Assembly (NCBI GenBank): GCA_017649645.1
Contig: JAGCGK010000183.1
Location: 1-36,034 of the forward strand
DNA length: 36,034 nucleotides
DNA from: Clostridiales bacterium
GTDB taxonomy: Bacteria > Bacillota > Clostridia > Saccharofermentanales > Saccharofermentanaceae
Direction: 5' to 3'
Made by a program: the position numbers and the translations under genes. Of the stretch, positions 26,213 through 33,532 are shown one piece after another. The notes beneath the pieces are model-generated. The model was not told where the DNA came from. It worked only from the letters and a program-made list of their open reading frames with translations, and did not search any database. Positions within the stretch are counted from its first letter, which is position 1. Each line of letters starts with the position of its first letter.

Positions 26213-27223
26213 ATGTCCAGATCAGTAAACATTCCGGAGGGCTACAAGTCACATCTTTCCCTTCGTGAGACACAGCATGCTATAAAGCAGATCAAAGACA
26301 CTTTCCAACAGTCATTGTCATTTGCTCTCACTCTCGACCGTGTAACAGCACCTTTGATCGTTCCTAAGGACAGCGGTATCAACGACGACCTTAACGGCGT
26401 TGAGCGTAAGGTCGAGTTCTCCATCAAGGAGATCGAGACTAATGCAGAGGTCGTTCAGTCCCTCGCCAAGTGGAAGCGTATGGCTCTCTACCGTTACGGC
26501 TATAAGCCGGGTGAAGGCATCTACACAGACATGAACGCCATCCGCCGCGACGATAACGTAGACAACATCCACAGCATCTTCGTAGATCAGTGGGACTGGG
26601 AAAAAGTCATCACAGCTGAAGACCGTAACATCGAGTTCCTCAAGGACACGGTAAGAAGCATCGTTAAGGCTATCGTTTATACAAAGCGTCAGGTTACGCT
26701 TCGTTATCCTCATATCAAGAATCCGATCAACGAGAATGTATTCTTCATCACGACTCAGGAACTTCTCGACAAGTATCCTGATCTCGACACAAAGGCTCGT
26801 GAGGACGCTATTGTCAAAGAGCACGGCACCGTATTCATCATGGGTATCGGCGCACCTCTCAGTAACGGCGAGCCGCATGACGGAAGAGCTCCTGACTACG
26901 ACGACTGGTCCCTCAACGGCGACCTGATGGTATGGAACGAAGTCCTCGGACACGCTCTCGAGATCTCCTCCATGGGTATTCGTGTTGACTCCAAGTCTCT
27001 CGCATCCCAGCTCAAGGCCGCAAACGCAGAGGACCGCATGAAGTTTGAGTTCCATAAGCTCATCGCAGAAGGCACTATGCCTCTTACGATCGGCGGCGGT
27101 ATCGGCCAGTCACGTCTTTGCATGTTCCTTCTCGAAAAAGCTCACATCGGCGAAGTTCAGGCATCCGTCTGGACAGAAGACATGTACAAGGAATTCGAGG
27201 CAAAGGGAATCACCCTCCTCTGA
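26213..27223 (+). CDS. asnA: Aspartate-ammonia ligase (asparagine synthetase A)
   Basis: Predicted 336-aa cytoplasmic enzyme making asparagine from aspartate, ammonia and ATP. It is the ammonia-dependent type, itself derived from a class II synthetase catalytic core. Recognisable blocks are YGYKPGEGIYTDMNAIRRDD (about 100-119), FVDQWDWEKVI, GIGAPLSNGEPHDGRAPDYD and the C-terminal GGGIGQSRLCMFLLEK near 293-308, which corresponds to synthetase motif 3. The length is typical of bacterial AsnA. ATG 26213 has GAGG 8 nt upstream and lies 17 bp after asnS. Use of free ammonia fits an ammonia-rich gut or rumen setting. A good terminator follows. Confidence 0.98.
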   Translation: MSRSVNIPEGYKSHLSLRETQHAIKQIKDTFQQSLSFALTLDRVTAPLIVPKDSGINDDLNGVERKVEFSIKEIETNAEVVQSLAKWKRMALYRYGYKPGEGIYTDMNAIRRDDNVDNIHSIFVDQWDWEKVITAEDRNIEFLKDTVRSIVKAIVYTKRQVTLRYPHIKNPINENVFFITTQELLDKYPDLDTKAREDAIVKEHGTVFIMGIGAPLSNGEPHDGRAPDYDDWSLNGDLMVWNEVLGHALEISSMGIRVDSKSLASQLKAANAEDRMKFEFHKLIAEGTMPLTIGGGIGQSRLCMFLLEKAHIGEVQASVWTEDMYKEFEAKGITLL

Positions 27224-27247
27224 TAAACCGCATTTCCTAAAAAACTT

Positions 27248-27284
27248 AAAAACCGATTTCCTGTTGCGGGAAGTCGGTTTTTTG
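27248..27284 (+). terminator. Intrinsic terminator of asnS-asnA
   Basis: CCGATTTCC (27253-27261) pairs with GGAAGTCGG (27269-27277) with one G-U pair around a 7-nt loop. A-rich flank and six T follow. Confidence 0.92.
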
Positions 27285-27317
27285 TCGTTTGTATTGTTAT
27301 TTAATAAACAATATAAA

Positions 27318-27346
27318 TTGACATTTACACTTCTAAATTTTATACT
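27318..27346 (+). promoter_or_regulatory. Promoter of the first esterase-DUF4214 gene
   Basis: Perfect TTGACA (27318-27323), 17-bp spacer, TATACT (27341-27346). The spacer begins TTTACACTTCTAAA, which is the reverse complement, with one mismatch, of the segment in the same place in the promoter at 29542. A TACATATGTT box (27346-27355) overlaps the -10 end and resembles a TACANNTGTA operator with one mismatch. Confidence 0.85.
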
Positions 27347-27352
27347 ACATAT

Positions 27353-27434
27353 GTTTCTGAACATTTTGAGTTTGTATGGTCAGAAGCAGGAAGATTATGA
27401 GAAAACTGGGCTGCTAGTGTTCCCGGTATTTTTT
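27353..27434 (+). promoter_or_regulatory. Candidate structured RNA leader with terminator-like hairpin (copy R1)
   Basis: The transcript should begin near 27353. GTTTCTGA (27353-27360) pairs with TCAGAAGC (27380-27387), 8 bp with one G-U, enclosing a 19-nt loop containing GAGTTTG (27368-27374). AACATT (27360-27365) can also pair with AGTGTT (27416-27421). ACTGGG (27405-27410) and CCCGGT (27422-27427) form a hairpin followed by A and six T, as in attenuation. The same stem geometry and GAGTTTG core recur twice before the related gene at 29803, with different stem sequence. I recognise no known riboswitch class. Confidence 0.55.
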
Positions 27435-27472
27435 CACATTAACAATTTAATACCAGAGTTTGGGAGAATCTT

Positions 27473-29476
27473 ATGGGAAAGAGATTAATAAGACTCCTTT
27501 CTGCCGTTATCGCTGTTGTTATCACAATGGCGTCTTTTGTATTCGCGCAAGATACAAAAGCAGCTGTTGCGTACACGTATGACGGCACAGTAAAGGATTA
27601 TACGATCGAGAAAACATATAATTACGGAAAATATTTCGAACCTTCGGAAGACGGCAAATATCAGGTCCTTATCTATGTGCACGGCTCAGGTGAAACCGGC
27701 GGATGCGGCCAGGGCAATATGCCTTCAGGTCTTTTGAATCTGATGAACAAATGGATATTTAATGGTTACTGCGAACCTTTTGTTGTAATATGTCCAAGGA
27801 TCGAACAGATCAAGGAAAAGAAATGGGGCATCACCGATTTCGGAGAGTTTGTTACCGAAGGTTATCTCGAGAAACTCGTCGAGGAGATCAAGGCAGGAAA
27901 TATCTCTTCCAAGGTGGATACCAGTAAGCCGATCGCTATCGCTGGTTATTCAATGGGCGGGGCAGTGGCTTTGTGTGCAGGTGCCAAGTTTTCCGATACC
28001 TTCTACAACGTCGGATCTATCAGCCCGTCCTGGTGCTGCTATAACGGAAGTTCGCAATCATATCTTAAGTCGGCATCGGAACTTGTTTTCAATCAGGATC
28101 TGGAAGGACACTATCTTATGTCCTACGGCGAAGGAGAGGATGCACAGTTTGGCCAAAATGTTGAGAGATATAAAGGTTATATAGAAGGCAACAAAGAAAA
28201 CAAAGAAGGCCTTTTCAAATTCCGCTCCTATGATAAAAGTTACGGAGCCCACGGCTGGAAAGTCTTCATGATGGGCACCTTCGAGTTCCTATTCTATATG
28301 AGAAATGACTGCCTGCCGACCCCTGAGATGATCGATACTGCTTGTAACGGTGCAAAAACAGGACTATACGGCAATGCATATATAAAGGGAACAGCTACTC
28401 CGGGTAACACTCTTACCGCATATGTCGGCTCCAGTAATGCTGATAATTTCAATTACCAGTGGCTCCGTAATAACGAGCCGGTCGACGGCGCGACATCAAA
28501 GACCTATACCCTGACAAGTGCTGATTCAGGAGCGAAGATAAGATGCAAGCTTACCGATAAAGATGGTGTTTACAAAGGTTATTTCTTTACCGAAAAAGTT
28601 GAGGTAAGTGCTCCGAGTGCCGTGCCTACCATAACTACCAGCCCGACTGTAACGACAAAGCCTACAGGCGGTGCTTCTTCGGGAAGCGGTAATGTTCCTA
28701 CACCTGGCGGAAGCAGAGGTGCATCATCCAAGGAGGATATCTCCAAGTTTGTAGATAATATCTATACCAGTGTTCTCGGCCGAGATGCCGAACCGGAAGG
28801 TGCCGAGTTCTGGTTTAACGAGTTGTGGAACTTCAAATGTTCCGGTGACGAAGTAGCATTGGGATTCATTAACAGTAAAGAATTCAGAGACCGTAATCTC
28901 TCTGATGAGGATTATGTGAAGGTTTTATATAAGGCTTTCTTCGACCGTGATCCTGATGACAGCGGCATGAAGTTCTGGCTCGACTCACTGTCTAATGGAA
29001 CTCTTGACCGTAAGGCAGTCGCCAATAATTTCGTATACTCACAGGAGTGGGCTGACACCTGTGCCACATACGGCATAAGATGCGGTGGAAGTATCAAAGC
29101 CAAGGTTAATATCACTCCTTCAGATTCGACATATGCATTCGTAGAGAGAATGTATGTAACTGCTCTCGGAAGAGCATCTGATGAGGGCGGTAAAGAGTTC
29201 TGGGCTAATGAACTTTCTAACTACAGATGCACGGGTGAGGAGTTGGGCGTACAGTTCTTCCTGAGTAAAGAGATGGAGGATCTCAATATCTCGGACGAAG
29301 AGTTCGTTGACCGTCTTTATAAGACGTTTATGGACCGTGATGCAGAGCCTGACGGCAAGACATTCTGGCTTAAGAGCCTGGCGGACGGGGCTTCCAGAAA
29401 ATCCGTTGTCCTGGGCTTTACGAGAAGCGAAGAATTTGTCGGAAGATGTATAACAGAAAGAATACTTCCTTATTGA
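27473..29476 (+). CDS. Secreted esterase-like alpha/beta hydrolase with Ig-like and DUF4214 domains
   Basis: Predicted 667-aa exported protein from ATG 27473 (GGGAGA upstream). The signal peptide covers about 1-31. The hydrolase domain (about 35-290) resembles secreted carbohydrate-esterase or peptidase-like alpha/beta hydrolases: oxyanion-loop segment YVHGSGETGG (68-77), nucleophile Ser160 in GYSMGG, and likely catalytic His260 in YGAHGW. An Ig-like module spans about 300-380 (YQWLRNNEPVDGATSKTYTL), then a Thr/Pro/Gly linker to about 420. DUF4214-type repeats follow (about 424-665), with recurring FVDNIYTSVLGRD and FWFNEL patterns. There is no sortase motif or lipobox, so surface attachment, if any, would be through DUF4214. 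The substrate is unknown; a plant-polymer ester is plausible but inferred. Paralogue of 29803-33450. Confidence 0.9.
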   Translation: MGKRLIRLLSAVIAVVITMASFVFAQDTKAAVAYTYDGTVKDYTIEKTYNYGKYFEPSEDGKYQVLIYVHGSGETGGCGQGNMPSGLLNLMNKWIFNGYCEPFVVICPRIEQIKEKKWGITDFGEFVTEGYLEKLVEEIKAGNISSKVDTSKPIAIAGYSMGGAVALCAGAKFSDTFYNVGSISPSWCCYNGSSQSYLKSASELVFNQDLEGHYLMSYGEGEDAQFGQNVERYKGYIEGNKENKEGLFKFRSYDKSYGAHGWKVFMMGTFEFLFYMRNDCLPTPEMIDTACNGAKTGLYGNAYIKGTATPGNTLTAYVGSSNADNFNYQWLRNNEPVDGATSKTYTLTSADSGAKIRCKLTDKDGVYKGYFFTEKVEVSAPSAVPTITTSPTVTTKPTGGASSGSGNVPTPGGSRGASSKEDISKFVDNIYTSVLGRDAEPEGAEFWFNELWNFKCSGDEVALGFINSKEFRDRNLSDEDYVKVLYKAFFDRDPDDSGMKFWLDSLSNGTLDRKAVANNFVYSQEWADTCATYGIRCGGSIKAKVNITPSDSTYAFVERMYVTALGRASDEGGKEFWANELSNYRCTGEELGVQFFLSKEMEDLNISDEEFVDRLYKTFMDRDAEPDGKTFWLKSLADGASRKSVVLGFTRSEEFVGRCITERILPY

Positions 29477-29494
29477 TAATAGCCTTTAACATTT

Positions 29495-29530
29495 TAAAGT
29501 CGTCGCATCAAAAATGCGGCGACTTTTTTA
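29495..29530 (+). terminator. Intrinsic terminator
   Basis: AAGTCGTCGCAT (29497-29508) pairs with ATGCGGCGACTT (29514-29525), 12 bp with one G-U, around a 5-nt loop and followed by a T-run. It is the first element in the 326-bp gap between the two esterase genes. Confidence 0.93.
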
Positions 29531-29541
29531 TTCAAACAGAA

Positions 29542-29570
29542 TTGACATTTAGAAGTGCAAAAACTATACT
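29542..29570 (+). promoter_or_regulatory. Promoter of the second esterase-DUF4214 gene
   Basis: Perfect TTGACA (29542-29547), 17-bp spacer, TATACT (29565-29570), the same as at 27318. The spacer begins TTTAGAAGTGCAAA, the inverted form of the spacer element of the first promoter. The transcript should start near 29577, giving a leader of about 226 nt. Confidence 0.85.
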
Positions 29571-29575
29571 ACAAG

Positions 29576-29755
29576 CGTCTGCAGTTACTTACGAGTTTGG
29601 GTGATTGTAGACGGGAAGAAATGAGATGCTGAGTAACTAGAGTTATTTAGTTTTTTCACCGTACAATTTTATATTGAGAACGTTTTCGAGCATTTTAGAG
29701 TTTGTGTGAACGAATACGGGGATCTGTGAGACTGAGTGACAAGAGTTATTTAGTT
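29576..29755 (+). promoter_or_regulatory. Candidate tandem structured RNA leader (copies R2 and R3)
   Basis: Two units about 105 bp apart. In R2, CGTCTGCA (29576-29583) pairs with TGTAGACG (29606-29613), with GAGTTTG at 29593. In R3, CGTTTTCG (29681-29688) pairs with CGAATACG (29711-29718, one mismatch), with GAGTTTG at 29698. GAGTTTG starts 17 nt after the stem start in both. Each 3' arm is followed by a G-rich GGRA segment and later by AGAGTTATTTAGTT (29639 and 29742). In R2, AGTTACT (29583-29589) can pair with AGTAACT (29632-29638), a pseudoknot-like arrangement. The latter overlaps the 5' arm of a small hairpin (AACTA/TAGTT, 29635-29652) followed by T, suggesting alternative folds. The rest of the gap to 29802 holds only the ribosome site. 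Confidence 0.55.
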
Positions 29756-29802
29756 CTGTTCTTGGTAATTATTTAATGGTTAGTATTTAGGAGACGTTTT
29801 TT

Positions 29803-32800
29803 ATGAAAGGAAGACTATTGAGAATTCTGTCTGCCGTTGTTGCCGTACCGATAATCGCGACCTCGATGATTTTCGCGAATGATGTAAAGGCAGCACCGAA
29901 GACATATAACGGTACGATCGAGACGTACACACGTGATGAGCATGTAGTTGTAAACAAAGGCAAATACTTTGAACCTGCAGCTGACGGTAAGTATCAAGCA
30001 ATGATCTATTTCCATGGTGCATCAGATCAAGTCAATGGTACGGATTTGCAAAATCTGCCGGAAAGATTGATGAACGACATGAACAAGTGGATCAATATGG
30101 GATATTGCGACCCTATGGTAGTAATAACTCCTTCGATCTTTAACACAGCTGCATGGGGAATCGAAGATTTTAAAAGCTTTGTAAAAGATGGAAATTTAGA
30201 ATCATTGATCAAAGAAATCCAGTCAGGCGAGGGCTTAGGTAAAAAGGTAGATACTAGTAAGCCTATCATCGTAGCCGGATATTCTATGGGTGCTTCAGCA
30301 GCCCTTTATACAGGTACTTTGTTTAGGAATGGTGATCCTAATGGTGATGGAATTGCTGATGTTGCTCCAATTTACAATGTTGGCGCATTCAGTCCATCCT
30401 ACTGCTACTACTCTGAGGAGTCACCCAGTTGGATTAAAGATCCATCAGATTGTATCTTCTCGACAAGGACAGACGGACACTTTTTGTTAACCGGTGGTGC
30501 AGGTGAAAATTCTTACTTCAATACCTGCTATAACACAGATAAGCGTGTTTTAGAAAAGAATGGTACTCTATTTAAATTTCACAAATACAATTCCGAATGG
30601 GGTCCGCACGGATGGGCTTGCGTATTTGAACTCGGTACTTTTGAATATCTGTATTACCTGAAATTCAATGAACTTCCGTCTGAAGAGATCATGACAAATG
30701 CAGTCTGGGGTGAGGTAACAATCTCAGGAACGACGACTGTCGGAAGCACACTGACAGCATCATTAAACACATATTACGATGTCGGAGCGAGCTATCGCGG
30801 TTATCAGTGGTATCGAGAGAACACTTCGACGGGAGCTTTTACCGCTATTTCCGGTGCGACTTCAAGTACTTATACTCTGACTTCTGCTGATGCAGGTTGT
30901 AAGGTCAGATGCAAGATCTGGGATACCAGAGAACCAAAAACACCGCAAGGAAGCGGCAAGTGGGGTTATTCATACCGTACCACAGCTACGATCTCTTCAG
31001 GCCAGCAGCAGCCGCAGGCGATCAAAGGAACGGTAACATTATCCGCTGATTATTACCGTTACGGTTATAAAGTCAGAGCTACTGTATCAGGCAGTAATGC
31101 AACAAACCTCAAGTATCAGTGGAAGAGAGGCGACTCTGTTATAAGCGGTGCAACCTCTTATGAGTATGTACTCACAGAGAGCGATATCGGTAAGCAGATA
31201 AGCTGCATTGTAACAGATAAGGACGGTAAGTACACAGGCAGCATCAGCAGTTCAAAGACAGCTACCATAGGTAAGGCATTTGGTCCTAATCCGCCGAGCG
31301 GTGTTTCCGCAGTTAACTGTTCCTCCAAGGGAGCAAAAGACGGAAAGATCACAGGCGTATCTGACAAGATGGAATATGCAGTCCAGACAAATGGTAACCC
31401 TGGTACATTTAATAGTATTTCAGGAACAACAGTCACAGGACTTGCTGCAGGAACATACTACGTCAGATATAAGGCTACATCCACGGCAGATGCGGGCGGA
31501 ATGGCAGAAGTTTATATCAAAGAGAACAGTGCTCAGGCGATCAAGGGAACGGTAACATTGTCTGCTGATCATTACCGTTACGGTTATGAAATCAGTGCCA
31601 CTGTATCAGGAAATAATGCAACAAACCTCAGTTATCAGTGGAAGAGAGGCGACTCAAATATCAGTGGCGCCACAGGCAATAAGTACAAACTTACTGAGAG
31701 TGATATCGGTAAGCAGATCAGCTGTGTAGTAACTGATAAGGATGGTAAGTACACAGGCAGCATTAGCAGTTCAAAGACAACTACTATAGGTAAGGCTTTT
31801 GGTCCTAACCCACCGAGTGGTGTTTCCGCAGTTAACTGTTCTTCTAAGGGAGCAAAAGACGGAAAGATCACAGGCGTATCTGACAAGATGGAATATGCAG
31901 TCCAGACAAATGGTAACCCTGGTACATTCAAGAGTATTTCCGGTACTTCGGTTACGGGACTTGCAGCCGGAACATACTATGTAAGATATAAGACTACTTC
32001 AACGGCAGATGCAGGTGGAATGGCTGAAGTTTACATCAAAGACGGTGCTGCTCAGTCGATCAATGGAACGGTAACATTATCCGCTGACCACTACCGTTAC
32101 GGTTATAAGGTAAGTGCAACTGTATCAGGCAGTAATGCAACAAACCTCAAGTATCAGTGGAAGAGAGGCGACTCAGTTATCTCTGGTGCAACCTCTTATG
32201 AGTATGTGCTCACAGAGAGTGATATCGGTAAGCAGATCAGCTGTGTTGTAACTGATAAAGATGGTAAGTACACAGGCAGCATCAGCAGCTCAAAGACAAC
32301 TACTATAGGTAAGGCTTTCGGTGCTAAAGCTCCTACAGGTCTTGCAGGTATTAACTGTTCCTCTAATGGCGCTAAGGACGGAAAGATCCTGAATGTGTCA
32401 GATAAGATGGAATACACAGTTCTTACTAACGGTAAGCCGGGTACATATACAAGTATTTCCGGATCTTCGATCACAGGACTTGCTGCGGGAACTTACTATA
32501 TCAGATATAAGGAGACTTCCACAGCTGATGCCGGTGCTAATGCCGAGATAACTATCAATGTAAAGGCTTCAAATGTAACAGCTACACCAACAGTAACAGC
32601 AGCACCTACTACAACTGCTACTGATACTGCAGTACAGACAGTTACAACTGCTCCTACAGCTACAACAACTACTGCTACGAGTACATCACCTAATGACCAG
32701 ATCTCTGCTTTCGTAGATCGTCTCTATTTGAGCGTTCTCGGAAGAGAGGCTGATGAAGATGGTGCTAAATATTGGACAAACGAGCTCGTTTCATTCAGGA

Positions 32801-33450
32801 TGTCAGGTGCACAGGTTGCAGAGAAGTTTGTTCTCAGCCCTGAGTTCCTTGGTTCCGTTGAAAATGATACTCAATTCGTAACTGTTCTTTACAAGGCATT
32901 CTTCAATCGTGATCCTGACGATGACGGACTTGCTTATTGGACAAAAGCACTTAGTGACAAGACAATGACAAGAGAAGAAGTAGAAAGAAACTTCGTATAT
33001 TCTCAGGAGTGGGCAGATACATGTGCTGAATACGGAATCCTTTCGGGAAGCACAGTTAAGCCTTCCAAATCCATTGATCCGACTGAAGCAACTCTTGCTT
33101 TCGTTGAGAGAATGTACACTAAGGCAATGAATCGTGAATCTGATCCTGAAGGTAAGGCATATTGGGCTAATAGACTTGCTAACTACGAGTGCACAGGTGA
33201 GACTATCGGTCTCGAGTTCTTTACCAGCGCAGAGATGAAGGGCTATAACCTTGATAACGAAGAATTCGTAAAGAGACTTTATAGCACATTCATGGATCGT
33301 GATGCTGATTCAACAGGTCTTTCATTCTGGATAAATGAACTTGAGAACGGCGCTGATCGTGCAGAGGTCGTAAAGGGATTTGCAAAGAGCGCTGAGTTTG
33401 AGCAGAGATGTATCGAAGCAAGGATCCTTCCTTGCGAGGGTTTATTCTAA
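29803..33450 (+). CDS. Large secreted esterase-like hydrolase with repeated Ig-like modules and DUF4214 domains
   Basis: Predicted 1215-aa exported protein from ATG 29803 (AGGAG 9 nt upstream). The signal peptide is about 1-31. The hydrolase domain (about 35-300) has IYFHGASDQ as oxyanion segment, Ser161 in GYSMGA and His269 in WGPHGW. The final Gly of the GYSMGG box in its paralogue is Ala here. One Ig-like module (about 303-398) is followed by three tandem 173-residue units (about 407-925). Each unit pairs an Ig-like part (YQWKRGDSVISGATSYEY) with a second part ending GLAAGTYYVRYK. A Thr/Ala linker leads to DUF4214-type repeats (about 968-1205; FVDRLYLSVLGREADEDG). It is twice the length of its neighbour mainly through these units. 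No wall anchor motif is seen. It may act on or bind extracellular polymers. Confidence 0.9.
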   Translation: MKGRLLRILSAVVAVPIIATSMIFANDVKAAPKTYNGTIETYTRDEHVVVNKGKYFEPAADGKYQAMIYFHGASDQVNGTDLQNLPERLMNDMNKWINMGYCDPMVVITPSIFNTAAWGIEDFKSFVKDGNLESLIKEIQSGEGLGKKVDTSKPIIVAGYSMGASAALYTGTLFRNGDPNGDGIADVAPIYNVGAFSPSYCYYSEESPSWIKDPSDCIFSTRTDGHFLLTGGAGENSYFNTCYNTDKRVLEKNGTLFKFHKYNSEWGPHGWACVFELGTFEYLYYLKFNELPSEEIMTNAVWGEVTISGTTTVGSTLTASLNTYYDVGASYRGYQWYRENTSTGAFTAISGATSSTYTLTSADAGCKVRCKIWDTREPKTPQGSGKWGYSYRTTATISSGQQQPQAIKGTVTLSADYYRYGYKVRATVSGSNATNLKYQWKRGDSVISGATSYEYVLTESDIGKQISCIVTDKDGKYTGSISSSKTATIGKAFGPNPPSGVSAVNCSSKGAKDGKITGVSDKMEYAVQTNGNPGTFNSISGTTVTGLAAGTYYVRYKATSTADAGGMAEVYIKENSAQAIKGTVTLSADHYRYGYEISATVSGNNATNLSYQWKRGDSNISGATGNKYKLTESDIGKQISCVVTDKDGKYTGSISSSKTTTIGKAFGPNPPSGVSAVNCSSKGAKDGKITGVSDKMEYAVQTNGNPGTFKSISGTSVTGLAAGTYYVRYKTTSTADAGGMAEVYIKDGAAQSINGTVTLSADHYRYGYKVSATVSGSNATNLKYQWKRGDSVISGATSYEYVLTESDIGKQISCVVTDKDGKYTGSISSSKTTTIGKAFGAKAPTGLAGINCSSNGAKDGKILNVSDKMEYTVLTNGKPGTYTSISGSSITGLAAGTYYIRYKETSTADAGANAEITINVKASNVTATPTVTAAPTTTATDTAVQTVTTAPTATTTTATSTSPNDQISAFVDRLYLSVLGREADEDGAKYWTNELVSFRMSGAQVAEKFVLSPEFLGSVENDTQFVTVLYKAFFNRDPDDDGLAYWTKALSDKTMTREEVERNFVYSQEWADTCAEYGILSGSTVKPSKSIDPTEATLAFVERMYTKAMNRESDPEGKAYWANRLANYECTGETIGLEFFTSAEMKGYNLDNEEFVKRLYSTFMDRDADSTGLSFWINELENGADRAEVVKGFAKSAEFEQRCIEARILPCEGLF
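31021..32577 (+). repeat. Three tandem 519-bp in-frame repeats
   Basis: Units start at 31021, 31540 and 32059, each exactly 519 bp (173 codons). Units 1 and 2 share an uninterrupted block of more than 80 identical bases in their second half, while units 1 and 3 are more alike in the first half. The mosaic indicates exchange between units. Confidence 0.9.
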
Positions 33451-33480
33451 TTAGATAATCCGGATAACTCCATTACGTGT

Positions 33481-33518
33481 TGACCCCTGAAGTTTGAGAC
33501 AACTTCAGGGGTCAGTTT
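33481..33518 (+). terminator. Strong hairpin between convergent genes, probably bidirectional
   Basis: TGACCCCTGAAGTT (33481-33494) and AACTTCAGGGGTCA (33501-33514) are perfect 14-bp arms around a 6-nt loop. Only short T-rich sequence follows on the plus strand. Its place between two convergent genes supports a terminator role. Confidence 0.75.
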
Positions 33519-33532
33519 ATTATCTGTAATTA

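Noticed and set aside
25491-27055. Long minus-strand open frames (245-260 aa) opposite asnS and asnA
   Set aside because: They lie fully inside two confidently identified genes. They have no ribosome sites or domain signals, and follow from strong codon bias on the plus strand.
27353-29755. Known riboswitch classes (c-di-GMP I and II, TPP, preQ1, fluoride, SAM) for the leader motif
   Set aside because: None of their conserved cores as I know them fits the GAGTTTG loop and stem pattern; a covariance search was not possible here.
31021-32577. CRISPR array or mobile repeat
   Set aside because: The 519-bp repeats are in frame inside a coding region and encode protein domains.
27473-33450. Sortase-type wall anchoring of the two hydrolases
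   Set aside because: Neither C-terminus has an LPXTG-like motif, hydrophobic span or basic tail.
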